From positions 166,161,492 to 166,225,491 of the forward strand of contig OZ024743.1 in assembly GCA_964016885.1 (NCBI GenBank): DNA of 64,000 bases. Direction: 5' to 3'. The notes under the pieces were generated by a model that was not told the DNA's origin, made no database searches, and saw only the letters and a program-made list of their open reading frames with translations. Within the stretch, counting starts at the first letter, position 1; each line of letters starts with the position of its first letter. The translations under genes were made by a program, and so were the position numbers. This DNA is from Eledone cirrhosa (taxonomy: Eukaryota > Mollusca > Cephalopoda > Octopoda > Eledonidae). Below are positions 1 through 10,400 of the stretch, one piece after another.

Positions 1-132
1 ATAAACATCCAATAATTGACTTGTACTTTATTTTATTGACCTCAGAAGGATGAAAAGCAAAGTTGACCCCAGCAAGATTTGAAATAAGAATGAAAAGAGA
101 CTGAACAAATAGTGAAGCATTTTATTGACAGT
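1..132 (-). repeat. Decayed SINE plus flank, duplicated at 4,202-4,313
   Basis: This is a worn minus-strand copy of the tRNA-derived SINE that is better preserved at 3,353-3,539. The same bases, including the non-SINE flank 'gaagcattttattgacagt', recur at 4,202-4,313. That second copy has lost an internal piece. Sharing both SINE and flank suggests a local duplication. Confidence 0.6.
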
Positions 133-144
133 GGCTTGGCAGAA

Positions 145-345
145 TCAATAGGGCGTCGTACAACATGCTTAGCGGCATAAAGTTACAGTCCTTTACGTTC
201 TGAGTTCAAATCCCGCCAAGTTTAGCTTTGACTTTCATCCTTACAGGATTGATAAAATAAAGTACCAGTAATGCACTAGAGTCAATTTAATTGACTTCCT
301 CTTTCCCAAAAAATTGTTGGCCTTGTGCCTAAAGCAGAAAGCATC
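145..345 (+). repeat. tRNA-derived SINE, plus strand
   Basis: The sequence has a B-box-like 'gagttcaaatccc' near 203-215. The cephalopod SINE body follows ('tttcatcctt', 'gataaaataaagtacc'), ending in 'ggccttgtgcc'. It matches the reverse complement of the copies at 3,353, 14,905 and 24,675. The A-box end is degraded. Confidence 0.7.
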
Positions 346-669
346 ATTTATTACATTAATAGATAAATCCAGTTGATTCTCCTTTGGAGAATGCTGTTCA
401 GAATATGGAAAAGCATTCAAGATTATTGATTATTGTGATTGCCAAAAGAATGAAAAAAATTATAAAAATAAAATCAATGGTAAAATTATCAAATGAATTA
501 TAATAAAAAATTCCTTAATGTAAATAACAATTTAAATGAAAAAATATAATAAATTAATTTAACAATAACCTCGCTTTAGAATATTATATTCAATATCATA
601 TAACTCATAATATTGATAAAATTTCATCATTAGCGAGTATAATTTTTTAATTTAAATGGTTATTTTTGG
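346..669. other. AT-rich DNA, nothing recognised
   Basis: I see no coding frame, known repeat or RNA gene. The stretch is strongly AT-rich with short A and T runs. It belongs to the intron or gene region downstream of SLC30A9 exon 9. Confidence 0.5.
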
Positions 670-1480
670 TTTTATATATTTTGTTTTTTATACCTAAAGA
701 ATTTCATCATAAATAATGTTTTAACTTTTTCATCTTTTGTGCAATAATAAAGATTATTAGGATCAAATACTTCAGTTTTAAGATTGATATCAACTTTTTT
801 TAAATGTTTGATCTTGTGGTTTATTTATTGTCATAGCAAAGATAGTTTAACTGGGAATTGTAATCTTGTAAACTTCACTGGCTCCTCTGCAAGTAATTTA
901 ATTCTTGGTAATAATACTAATTCATTTTTGTACTTTCCATTTAGTATGTTTGCTTCAATTACATTATTTGTAAGGGATTCCACTATTAACCTCGTTCTGT
1001 TGCATAACTTTGGAGTTTGTAAATTTCTCAAAAGAATAATTGGGGCTCCTTTCTTCAAATTCAATTCATGTGGTGGAAATCCCGATAATTCTAATGAATT
1101 TAAGAACTCAACTGGAAAATCTACTGCTTCATTTGTATCCACTATTTGAATTGTAGTTTCCTAATCTATGTTCTTCTACTTTGTTAAGTAATTGCATATT
1201 AATAGCATCAACATAATTCTACCTGTCATCCATTCTGTATTAGTGTAATTAATTGCAATGTCCTCAAAAATAAAAGTTTCTAAATCAATTTCATTCTCAA
1301 CTATTTCCCACTGGTAATATTATGTGATTGTCATCACTTGGGATCTTTTTTTCTCCTATTTCTAATAAGTTTATTTTCAAAGTTCTGTAAGTTATTATTT
1401 CTTAAGATTTACACTCTCATATTAATTCTTAATGGCAATTTGTGGAATAATAACCATAAATGTGATGCCTTGATTGATGC
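670..1480 (-). pseudogene. Helitron PIF1-like helicase relic (C-terminal half)
   Basis: Reading the minus strand in several frames recovers a worn helicase in the right order. There is an NMRV motif near 1,430, then 'SDDNHIILPVGN', then a 103-residue open segment (1,142-831) containing 'FPVEFLNSLELSGFPPHELN' and 'GAPIILLRNLQTP'. After a one-base frameshift near 820 comes the hallmark 'FAMTINKPQDQT' (family consensus AMTINKSQGQT) and a decayed final block. This is the C-terminal part of the Pif1-family helicase of Helitron Rep-Hel proteins. The Walker A/B half and the Rep domain are absent. It shares the same domain with the element at 51,600-52,160 but is more diverged. It is certainly inactive. 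Confidence 0.85.
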
Positions 1481-1919
1481 ATCTATTTCATAATGGGAGA
1501 AGACATATAAAGTCAAAAATTATATATTGCTAAACAAAGATCTTTGAATTGTTTGACAAACTAAATGACTGAAATTAACATATAAATGGCTGAGTATTCC
1601 ACAGATATATGAACACAACACAATTTTTAAGCCAAATTATTGAATGGAGATAGAAAGAGATGTGTTTACTCAACGTCTTTGGCAAGACCAACATTATCTG
1701 TTGTAGTGTGTGATGAAAAACATTTAATAAAAATAAAATTCATAAAAGGGCCAAAATCAAATTTTAAAAATTTGTTTTTAAAACTGCGGAGGCAATTTTT
1801 CTACATCCATAAAATGGGTGTGTTGATGTGGGTGCATGTGTGTACCTATACACGTTTGTCTATGTATATAAACAAACTCCATAGTCTTTGCTGGAGAATT
1901 AGCATATATATATAAAATT
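1481..1919. other. AT-rich intergenic/intronic DNA
   Basis: No coding similarity or repeat signature was found. A 91-codon plus-strand frame at 1,640-1,915 has no recognisable motif and looks fortuitous. Confidence 0.4.
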
Positions 1920-2104
1920 AAATCCCAGTAGAAGGAAGACACAGTTGAGGAAGACCACGAAAAACATGGGCAGAGGTGGTGAGAGCAGACCTCAGATCGC
2001 TGAAGCTCACAGTGGAGATGACTGGAGAGATGCCGTGCTTAATAGGACCCGCCCCACCCTTGCTAGCAGGGAAAAGCGGATGTAAAATGATGATGATGAT
2101 ACAC
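1920..2104 (+). repeat. LINE-B 3' tail (C-terminal ORF2 relic with GAT tail)
   Basis: The plus strand reads a 'GR.RKTWAEVVRADLRSL' block. After a frameshift it gives 'DDWRDAVLNRTRPTLASREK' and a stop, followed by (GAT)n. The block 'GRPRKTWxEVxxxDL' is the usual C-terminal motif of APE-type LINE ORF2 proteins. The copy is therefore a severely 5'-truncated insertion. Related 'gcaagcagggaaaagcgga' tails lie at 36,290, 38,845 and (inverted) 44,475. Confidence 0.75.
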
Positions 2105-2289
2105 AAACTTTTTGATTATATTATTTACATTTAAATCGTTATTAGGGCAAGAAAAATATTGCACTGAAAATTTTAAATTGCACTTGTCAAACACAAAGTA
2201 AATGTGTCTGTGCTAACTACTCAGAAGTGAACTGACAGATGGATGTGAAACCAATTTTATTATTATAGATATAGTATTAATAACTTAAC

Positions 2290-2415
2290 AAAAAGATCAT
2301 CATGTTCATGAAACTTTTGTTGTTGGAAGAATTTAATTTAAATAGGAATCTTTTTGTTTCATAGAACCACAGTTGGTTTTGTGTGGGTTGTTATCAAAAG
2401 GGTTAAATTTAGAAG
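2290..2415 (+). repeat. R1 dispersed AT-rich repeat, fragment
   Basis: It carries the family hallmark 'tttcatagaaccac' followed by 'tatcaaaagggttaa'. Other copies are at 4,640, 21,345, 22,310, 24,195, 30,055, 63,235 and 63,735. No coding capacity is visible and the element class is unknown. Confidence 0.6.
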
Positions 2416-3352
2416 ATTAAAATAAAAGAATCAACGTTTTATTTTTCATAATTGCGAAATTTTAAAATTGAAACAAAACCAGTCTTAGAAATTTAAATAT
2501 AATTGAAAACATTAGTTAAATTTTTTGTCTATTGTACTTCAGCAATTATATAATGGAAGAGTCATTTTAACCATACAAAAACACACAACTGTTAACTTCA
2601 CTTTACAGTTATCATATATTTCTTAGTCTCAAAACTTTTGCAACACTCTTTATAACTTGACTACTAACAAAGTTCATTGCACAGTTTGCAACCTGATCAC
2701 TAAGTCTTTTTTGAGGTAGCAAACATTTAGGCCAAGTCTTTAGTTTATAGATACTTCGTCCCTCCATTCTACCAGTCATGGAAGCCCCTAAAAAGTATCA
2801 TGAGCACTGCCCTTCCTCCTGACTAAACAATAAATACAAATCCTGCCAGATGATACCAACACATCATACCAATTGTTTTAGATAGCTAACACAATAACAA
2901 ACCACCAAGTGAGCTTCTAGATAAATACTTGACTTGCAAGAAATAGCAACCAAATTTTCCTCAAATCCCCCTCTACCGTCTTTTAAAAAGATAAAAATAA
3001 AGGATGCAGATGACACTGTCTTAGATGTGCTTTGGCTATATATATCTATATATATACATAAAAGGGATGAGAAAAAGATGTGATGATCATGGCTGGAATG
3101 TCTTTGATAACAGGACAGTTTGATCAGGGTTAACCAAAGGCTAAACATTAACAACATGCACAGCCAAAAGGTTGAACAGTTTTCATTTAGACATTATAAC
3201 AGTCTGTATTCTATCTTTATAGAGATGGCAGTAATTAATTCTAAGTTTTTTAAAACAACTCACTTTAACTTCTGCCTGTGCAGTATGTTGGCTTTTATCA
3301 TTTGTTTGTGTATATTATAAGGGTGGTTTATAGTCGATATGTGCTAAATATA
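2416..3352. other. Intron-like AT-rich DNA
   Basis: No exon, RNA gene or element was recognised. Short AT microsatellite patches occur near 3,035-3,060. Confidence 0.4.
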
Positions 3353-3539
3353 ATTGTTTCTACTTTTGGCACAAGGCCAGCAATTATCCCACATTGCTGG
3401 TACTTTATTTTATCGACCCCATAAGGATGAAAGGTAAAGTTAACCTCGGCGGGATTTGAACTCAGACCGTAAAGGGCCGTAACTCTATGCTGCAAAACAT
3501 AGCGTCTGACCCTCTACCGATACTGCCAATCCACCACCC
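3353..3539 (-). repeat. tRNA-derived SINE, minus strand
   Basis: On the minus strand the B-box region 'gagttcaaatcccgccgag' is followed by the conserved body ('ctttcatccttatgggg', 'gataaaataaagtacc') and ends at 'ggccttgtgccaaaagtag'. The tRNA-like head, 'ggcagtatcggtagagggtc', fits the cephalopod SINE families described in the literature (the SK/OR type, from memory). It is one of the better copies in the window. Confidence 0.85.
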
Positions 3540-4150
3540 TTAATGAAATCATTTCAGCCTTGTTGAATGACTGAAACAGTACAGTGCTTTACAATATTTA
3601 GTTCTCTCCTCACTATGTTCTGATTTCAAGCATGAAGTGAACCTGCACTTAGAAAGAGAACATTTAAAAACATTGAAGCATCTAACCATGCCATGTATTG
3701 AGTAATTCTGCGTTGTGTGTGTATTTGATTTAGAATAGGTACACTATATGCCTGCATCTTGTAACAGGCAACTAAAAGGGTTGGTACTAGAAGGGGTGTC
3801 CGGTTGTAGAACATTGCCTTAAAAAGAATGCCATAATGAGTATGAAGCATATTAGGGAGCCAAAAATATTGTTCTTGTTCTATGTTCTGAATTCAAACCT
3901 CACCAAAGTTGATTTTCGTTCTTTTTTATTCCTCTAAGGACCAGCTACATTTATATTCTGAAATCTGAACAATCGACTATAAACCACTCTTATAATGTAC
4001 AGCCTTCTGCATGATAATGTGACTTGATATTCTTTTTTAATTCTTCATGCATGCATTTAAAATTGCAAAATTGCCATCCACTCCCTACCCACCCACATAC
4101 TGCCCTCCCTTCCTCTCCAAAAGACACTAAAAATATTCTAAATAAAGGTT
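3540..4150. other. Intronic DNA with a possible very old SINE
   Basis: A stretch near 3,885-3,955 ('ctgaattcaaacctcacc', 'ttttattcctct') may be a badly decayed plus-strand SINE. Otherwise nothing is recognised. SLC30A9 C-terminal exons were looked for here and not found. Confidence 0.35.
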
Positions 4151-4154
4151 TCTA

Positions 4155-4313
4155 ATTTAGGTACAAGTTCAGCAATTTTGTGATGAGGGGAAAATTGATT
4201 AAATAAACATCCAATAATTGACTTTTATTGACCTCAGAAGGATGACCCCAGCAAGATTTGAAATAAGAATGAAAAGAGACTGAACAAATAGTGAAGCATT
4301 TTATTGACAGTCT
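4155..4313 (-). repeat. Decayed minus-strand SINE, partner of 1-132
   Basis: SINE body remnants ('tacaagttcagcaattttg', 'cagaaggatgaccccagca') lie here. From 4,202 the bases match 1-132 apart from an internal deletion. Confidence 0.6.
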
Positions 4314-4375
4314 AATAATTCTATCAATCAGCTACCATTAAATATTCCAAATAATAGAAAAATAGAAAAACTTAC

Positions 4376-4415
4376 CACCTTCAGACACCATAGTACCAAG
4401 CAATGCAGCAATAGC
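4376..4415 (-). CDS. SLC30A9: SLC30A9 exon 9 (membrane helix, 'VSEG')
   Basis: A 40-nt exon between 'ttcatag' and 'gtaagttt' encodes AIAALLGTMVSEG plus one base. It enters in phase 0, matching the end of exon 8. The family carries a helix ending in (L/M)VSEGA at this point. At 40 nt it would not stand out without its neighbours. Confidence 0.85.
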
Positions 4416-7400
4416 CTATGAATTATAGAGAATAGAATGCATGAACATGAAACTATCTCACATGGGCAGATTAAACTTGCAGGGGTCCCCTAACTAAAAC
4501 TTTCATCATTATTTATAGTAGCAAAAATTAATTTAAGGCCCTGGTGACACCACACTCAGTCCCATTCCCCAATAACCAGCCACTGATCACACATATACAT
4601 TAGGAGTTAATTTCTAAATTATTAACTATATTTGGTGTTGATTTTCTATGGAAACAAACAAAAGTTACAGTAAATCATTAACCCTTTCATAATCGTATTT
4701 TTTAAAGAAATACTCAGTTTTAAGTTCCAGTTTATCTTAAAGATAATCAAGAATTTGAAGGGATTTAGTAAAATATTTAAATTTCTGATCAATTGGTATA
4801 TTAAATAGAAACCCTTTAAAATGAGTAGTTTTGTTTCATAGAACCGAGACTGCAATCAAAGAAAGCAATGGTCACTCTTTATTTCAGACACAGATAGCCA
4901 ACATAAGCCCATCTCCCACACCCCTCCCTGCGCCTCCAACTCATCCCTTCCACCCACCCAACAAAATCCAAAACTTCAGAGTTGGTACCATGAATGTAGG
5001 CACTTTGAAAGGTCGCGCAAACAAGGTTGTAGAGATGCTTGAACGTAAGGAAGTTGATGTTTGTTGTGTTCAAGACACTAGGTGGAGAAAAATGGGTGGA
5101 TAAGGTAATTGCCGTAAATAGAGTGAACGACAGAATAATTAAAATAAGACTAGTCCTAAATAGAACTACTGTGACAATAATATCCGCTTATGCACCCCAA
5201 TCTGGCCTACCTGACGCTATAAAAGACAGGTTCTATGAGTCGCTAATGCTCACTACCTCCCAAATAACCGACAGTGACTGCATAATTATTGCTGGCAACC
5301 TAAATGGCCATGTTGGACAACATTGTGATGGCTATGACGGAATCCATGGAGGCTATGGGTTTGGTACTAAAATTGAGGAAGGCTTCAGAATCCTGGAATT
5401 CTGTGACGCTAATAACCTAACTATCTGCAACACAAACTTCAAAAAATGAGACAATCACTTGATCACTTATAGATCAGGGGAACACGCCAGCCAGATAGAT
5501 TATATCCTCACTAGAAGACGTGGCAAAGTGTCTGTTGCAAACACTAAATCCGGCCCCCGTGAAGAATGCACCTCCCAACATAGCCTCATAGTTAGTGACC
5601 TCATAGTCAGGACTAGACGTACTCGACGACAGAGGACGACTACCCTGAGGAGAAGAATATAGAAGTTGAAGGACCCCACAGCCAGTAACAAATTTAAAAG
5701 CATATTACTTGATGCTTTTTGACAGTAAGGAAGAGCAACGGTAAGGTCGAGGAGACAATCAAGGCCAAAAAGCAGGCTTGGAAAGTATGGTGGGATGGGG
5801 GAAGTAGAGAACACTATCAAGTGGCCAGGAGAGATGCTAGGAGACAAATGTACTTTGCAAGAAGGGAAGCATAGGATAGAAAGTTCAAACATGTTCTACA
5901 ACGCGAGGACCAAAAACGTGAGGTGTTCAGGATTGCAAGACAATGTGTCAAGGAAAACCGTGATATTGTCGGGGAGAAGTGTGTCCGTAATGATAACGGT
6001 GTACTTGCCCTCACTGATACTGATAAGAAGGTAGCTTGGAAGTGTCACTATGAGAGACTACTAAAGGAGGAGAATAAATGGGAAAAAGATAGTCTGCCCC
6101 AAATCGATCCAATAGAGGGACCAGCAGTGCGAGTTAAAGGTAGTATAATAAGTAAGACAATCAAAGATATGAAGACAGACAAGGCAGCTGGGCCTTCGGA
6201 GATAGTTGCTGAGATGTTGAAAGCATCTGGAATGGTGGGACATACTATGGTCACCTGGATAGTAAACCAAATAATACAGAATGGGGTCATACCAAATGAC
6301 TGGCGTAGCATCATCATCATTAACTGCTACAAGGGCAAAGGAGATGCTCCAGATAGAGAAAACTATAGAGGCCTTAAGTTAGTTGACCAGGTGATGAAGG
6401 TCACAGGAAGAGTTATAGCGCAACTAATCAGAGAGCGAATTGATCTAGAGGAAATGCAGTTTGGGTTTGTGTCAGGTAAAAGTACCACAGACGCTCTTTT
6501 CCTTGTACGACAACCACAGGAGAAGTACCTAGCTAAAAATAAACCCCTCTACTTAGCTTTTGTTGACTTGGAGAAGACAGAGTCCCCCGCTCCATTATCT
6601 GGTGGGCTCTTAGAAAACTAGGTGTAGATGAATGGCTTGTGAGAGCTATACAAGCCATGTATAAAGAAACAGTCAGCAAGGTTAGAATTAACAATGAATA
6701 TAGTGAAGAATTTAGCGTAAAAGTTGGTGTTCATCAAGGCTCTGTCCTTAGCCCCCATCATCATCATCATCATCATCTTCGTTTAACGTCTATCTTCCAC
6801 GGGTTAGATTGTCCCATCTAAGCAAGGTTGGTCGGGTAACCGTGTCTCGCTCATATAGGACTATCTGGCAGGTTTTCTACGGCTGGATGCCCATCCTAAC
6901 ACCAACCACATTTACAGTGTGGAACTGGGAACTTTTTACCGTGTTACCTACACGGCCACATTACAGCGTGGACTGTGTGTTTTTTTTTGTCGTGATACCT
7001 ACATGATCTCGATCTCATTTCATTTATTTGGACTGGATGTTGTGGTACCAACTTTACAGAGAGAGGGTGGTGTTATGGGAGTGGAAGGATGGAGTAGGAG
7101 TAGTGGATTGGGGTGTATATTTGGTTAAGAGGTGCCCACTGACTGTAGGTTTCACTTTGTACATAGGCAAGGCGGGTCTTCTGTATTACTGCGTGGCTCC
7201 AAAGATCTCGGTCCAGTGACATTGTCTTAGAGAGGTGCAAGTGTGTAAGGTCGGAATTTATCAAATCGTCCCAGGTTTTTCTGGGTCAACCTACTCCGTA
7301 AATACCATCAATTTTGATCACCCTGCACTTTTTATACAGCTGTCGTCTTTCATGCGCATTACGTGACCATACCAACATAGTCTTCTCTCAAGTAAACAGC

Positions 7401-10400
7401 ATCGGATCCCTCTTATTCCTAATTTCTCACTTAGTTCATTTATGCTTCGTTCCTTTCCAGTCTGCACAGGTCCTCTGCACACAATGCCCATGTATCACTG
7501 CCATGTAGCATTGCTGTTCGTATACAAGCATCATACAATCTGCCTTTCATTTTTAGAGAGAAACCTTTTGTGGCCAACAACGGTAAAAGCTCTCTGAACT
7601 TTTTCCATCCCGTTCTGACTCTAGCTACTGTACTTTCAGAACACCCTCCACCACTGCTGATTTTGTCACCCAGGTAACAGAAAGTGTCCACTATTTCTAT
7701 AGAACTATCTGGGCAATAGAAGGAGCTAGTGTCCTGTGGGCACTTGCTACTTATTGCACCTGAGCATCGGCCACATATAAAATCTACGTTCTTAGATAGT
7801 TTACCTGTGATCCCACTACATCTTTTATGTACCCATAGTTTGCATTTGGGTCATAAAATGGGATTTCTGCCTACTCCTTTCCTACACACTGAGCAAGGCC
7901 ATTTCCCTGAGGGCACCTGTGCCCTATTTTCCTTTCTACACACTTGTCTTAGACAAGTTAACTTTAAGGCCTTTTGATTCTAGGCCATTCTTCCATGTTT
8001 GGAATTTCTTCTCTAGTTCAGCCATAGATTCAGCTATGAGAGTTAGATCATCTGTGTATAGGAGTTCCCATCGACAGCCGCTCTTAAACCCCTCTGTTAT
8101 AGCCTGAAGGGCTAAATAGGAGGGGGCTAAGGACAGAGCCTCGATGAACACCAACTTTTACACTAAATTCTTCACAATATTGATTGTTAATTCTAACCTT
8201 ACTGACTGTTTCATTATACATGGCTTGTATAGCTCTCATAAGCCATTCATCTACACCTAGTTTTCTAAGAGCCCACCAGATAATGGAGCGGGGGACTCTG
8301 TCTTCTCCAAGTCAACAAAAGCTAAGTAGAGGGTTTACTTTTAGCTAGGTACTTCTCCTGTGGTTGTCATACAAGGAAAAGAGCGCCTGTGGTACTTTTA
8401 CCTGACACAAACCCAAACTGCATTTCATCTAGATCAATTCGCTCTCTGATTAGTTGCGCTATAACTCTTCCTGTGACCTTCATCACCTGGTCAATTAATT
8501 TAATGCCTCTATAGTTGCCCCTATCTAGAGCATCCCCTTTACCCCTGTAGCAGTTAATGATGATGATGCTACGCCAGTCTTTTGGTATGACCCCATTCTG
8601 CATTACTTGGTTAACTATATGGGTGACCATAGTATGTCCCACCATTCCAGATGCCTTCAACATCTCAGCAACTATTTCCGAAGGCCCAGCTGCCTTGCCT
8701 GTCTTCATATCTTTGATTGCCTTACTTATTATACTACCTTTAACTTGCACCACTGGTCCTTCTATTGGATCGATTTGGGGCAGACTATCTTTTTCCCATT
8801 TATTCTCCTCATTTAATAGTCTCTCGTAGTGACACTTCTAAGCTATCTTCCTATCAGTCTCAGTGAGGGCAAGTACACCGTTATCATTACGGACACACTT
8901 CTCCCCGACAATATCACGGTTTTCCTTGACACATTGTCTAGCAATCTTTAGGAGAAGGTTAATTTTTTATGAAGGGTCCAACAGAATGAGGCATATTATT
9001 AAAAACATGTAAAATATTAATTGAAAATCCGAGAGAAAAACGGAGAATTTGAATTCTAGACTGGCATAAATAGAAGTTTAAAATACTGCTCATCGAGTGA
9101 ACTACAGGTAAAAGGAAAGACAAGTGTTTTGCTTACATTCTCAAAATCGACAGATCGTCCATAAGATAGATTAGATAGATAAATTCTGTCCTTGGAACCC
9201 AGGAAGGTTTATTTTACCTCCTATTTATTATTGCACTTCAGGCTATAACAGAGGAGTTTAAGAGCGACTGCTCGTGGGAACTTCTATACACAGATGATCT
9301 AACTCTCATAGCTGAATATATGGCTGAACTAGAGGAGAAATTCCAAACATGGAAGAATGGCCTAGAATCAAAAGGCCTTAAAGTTAACTTGTCTAAAACT
9401 AAAGTTCTAGTATGTAGAAAGGAAAATGGCCATGCTCAGTGTGTAGGAAAGGAGAAGGTAGAAATTCCATTTTATGTCCCAAATGCAAACTATGGGTACA
9501 TAAAAGATGTAGTGGGATCACAGGTAAGCTATCTAAGAAAGTAGATTTTATATGTGGCCGATGCTCAAGTGCAATAAGTAGCAAGTGCCCTCAGGATACT
9601 AGTTCCTTCTATTGCCCAGATGGTTCTATAGAAATAGTGGACACTTTCCGTTACCTGGGTGACAAAATCAGCAGTGGTGGAGGGTGCTCTGAAAGTACAG
9701 TAGCCAGAGTCAGAACAGGATGGAAAAAGTTCAGAGTTTATACCGTTGTTGGTCACAAAAGGTTTCTCTCTAAAAATGAAAGGCAGATTGTATGATGCCT
9801 GTATATGAACAGTAATGTTACATGGCAATGAAACATGGGCATTGTGTGCAGAGGACCTGCGCAGACTGGAAAGGAATGAAGCATGCATGCTCCGTTGGAT
9901 GTGTAATAGTAATATACGTGAACGGCAAAGCATAAATGAACTAAGTGAGAAATTAGGAATAAGATGCTGTTTACATGAGAGATGACTACGTTGGTATGGT
10001 CACGTGATGCGCATGAAAGACGACAGTTGTATAAAAAAATGCAGGGCGATCAAAATTGATGGTAGTTACAGAGTAGGTAGACCCAGAAAAACCTGGGTCG
10101 ATTTGATAAATTCCGACCTTACACACTTGCACCTCTCTAAAACAATGTCACTGGACCGAGATCTTTGGCGCCACGCAGTAATACAGAAGACCCGCCTTGC
10201 CTATGTACAAAGCGAAACCTACAATCAGTAGGCACCTCCAAACCAAATATACACCCCAACCCACTACACCTACTCCATCCTCCCACTCCCACCAACACCA
10301 CCCTTTCTCTGTAAAGTTATGTTGGTACCACAACATCCAGTCCAAACTAATGAGATAATGAGCTCGAGATCGTGTAGGTGTCACGACAAAAAAACACACA

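Noticed and set aside
784..1149. Plus-strand 121-codon frame
   Set aside because: It is the antisense shadow of the minus-strand PIF1 helicase relic, which carries the recognisable motifs.
1..4375. Remaining C-terminal exons of SLC30A9
   Set aside because: I looked for the next conserved helix and the C-terminal domain on the minus strand and found no segment with motif and splice sites, so they probably lie left of the window.
6639..6821. Open frame ending in a run of seven histidines
   Set aside because: The histidines are the (CAT)n tail of the nested minus-strand LINE-A read in the wrong strand.
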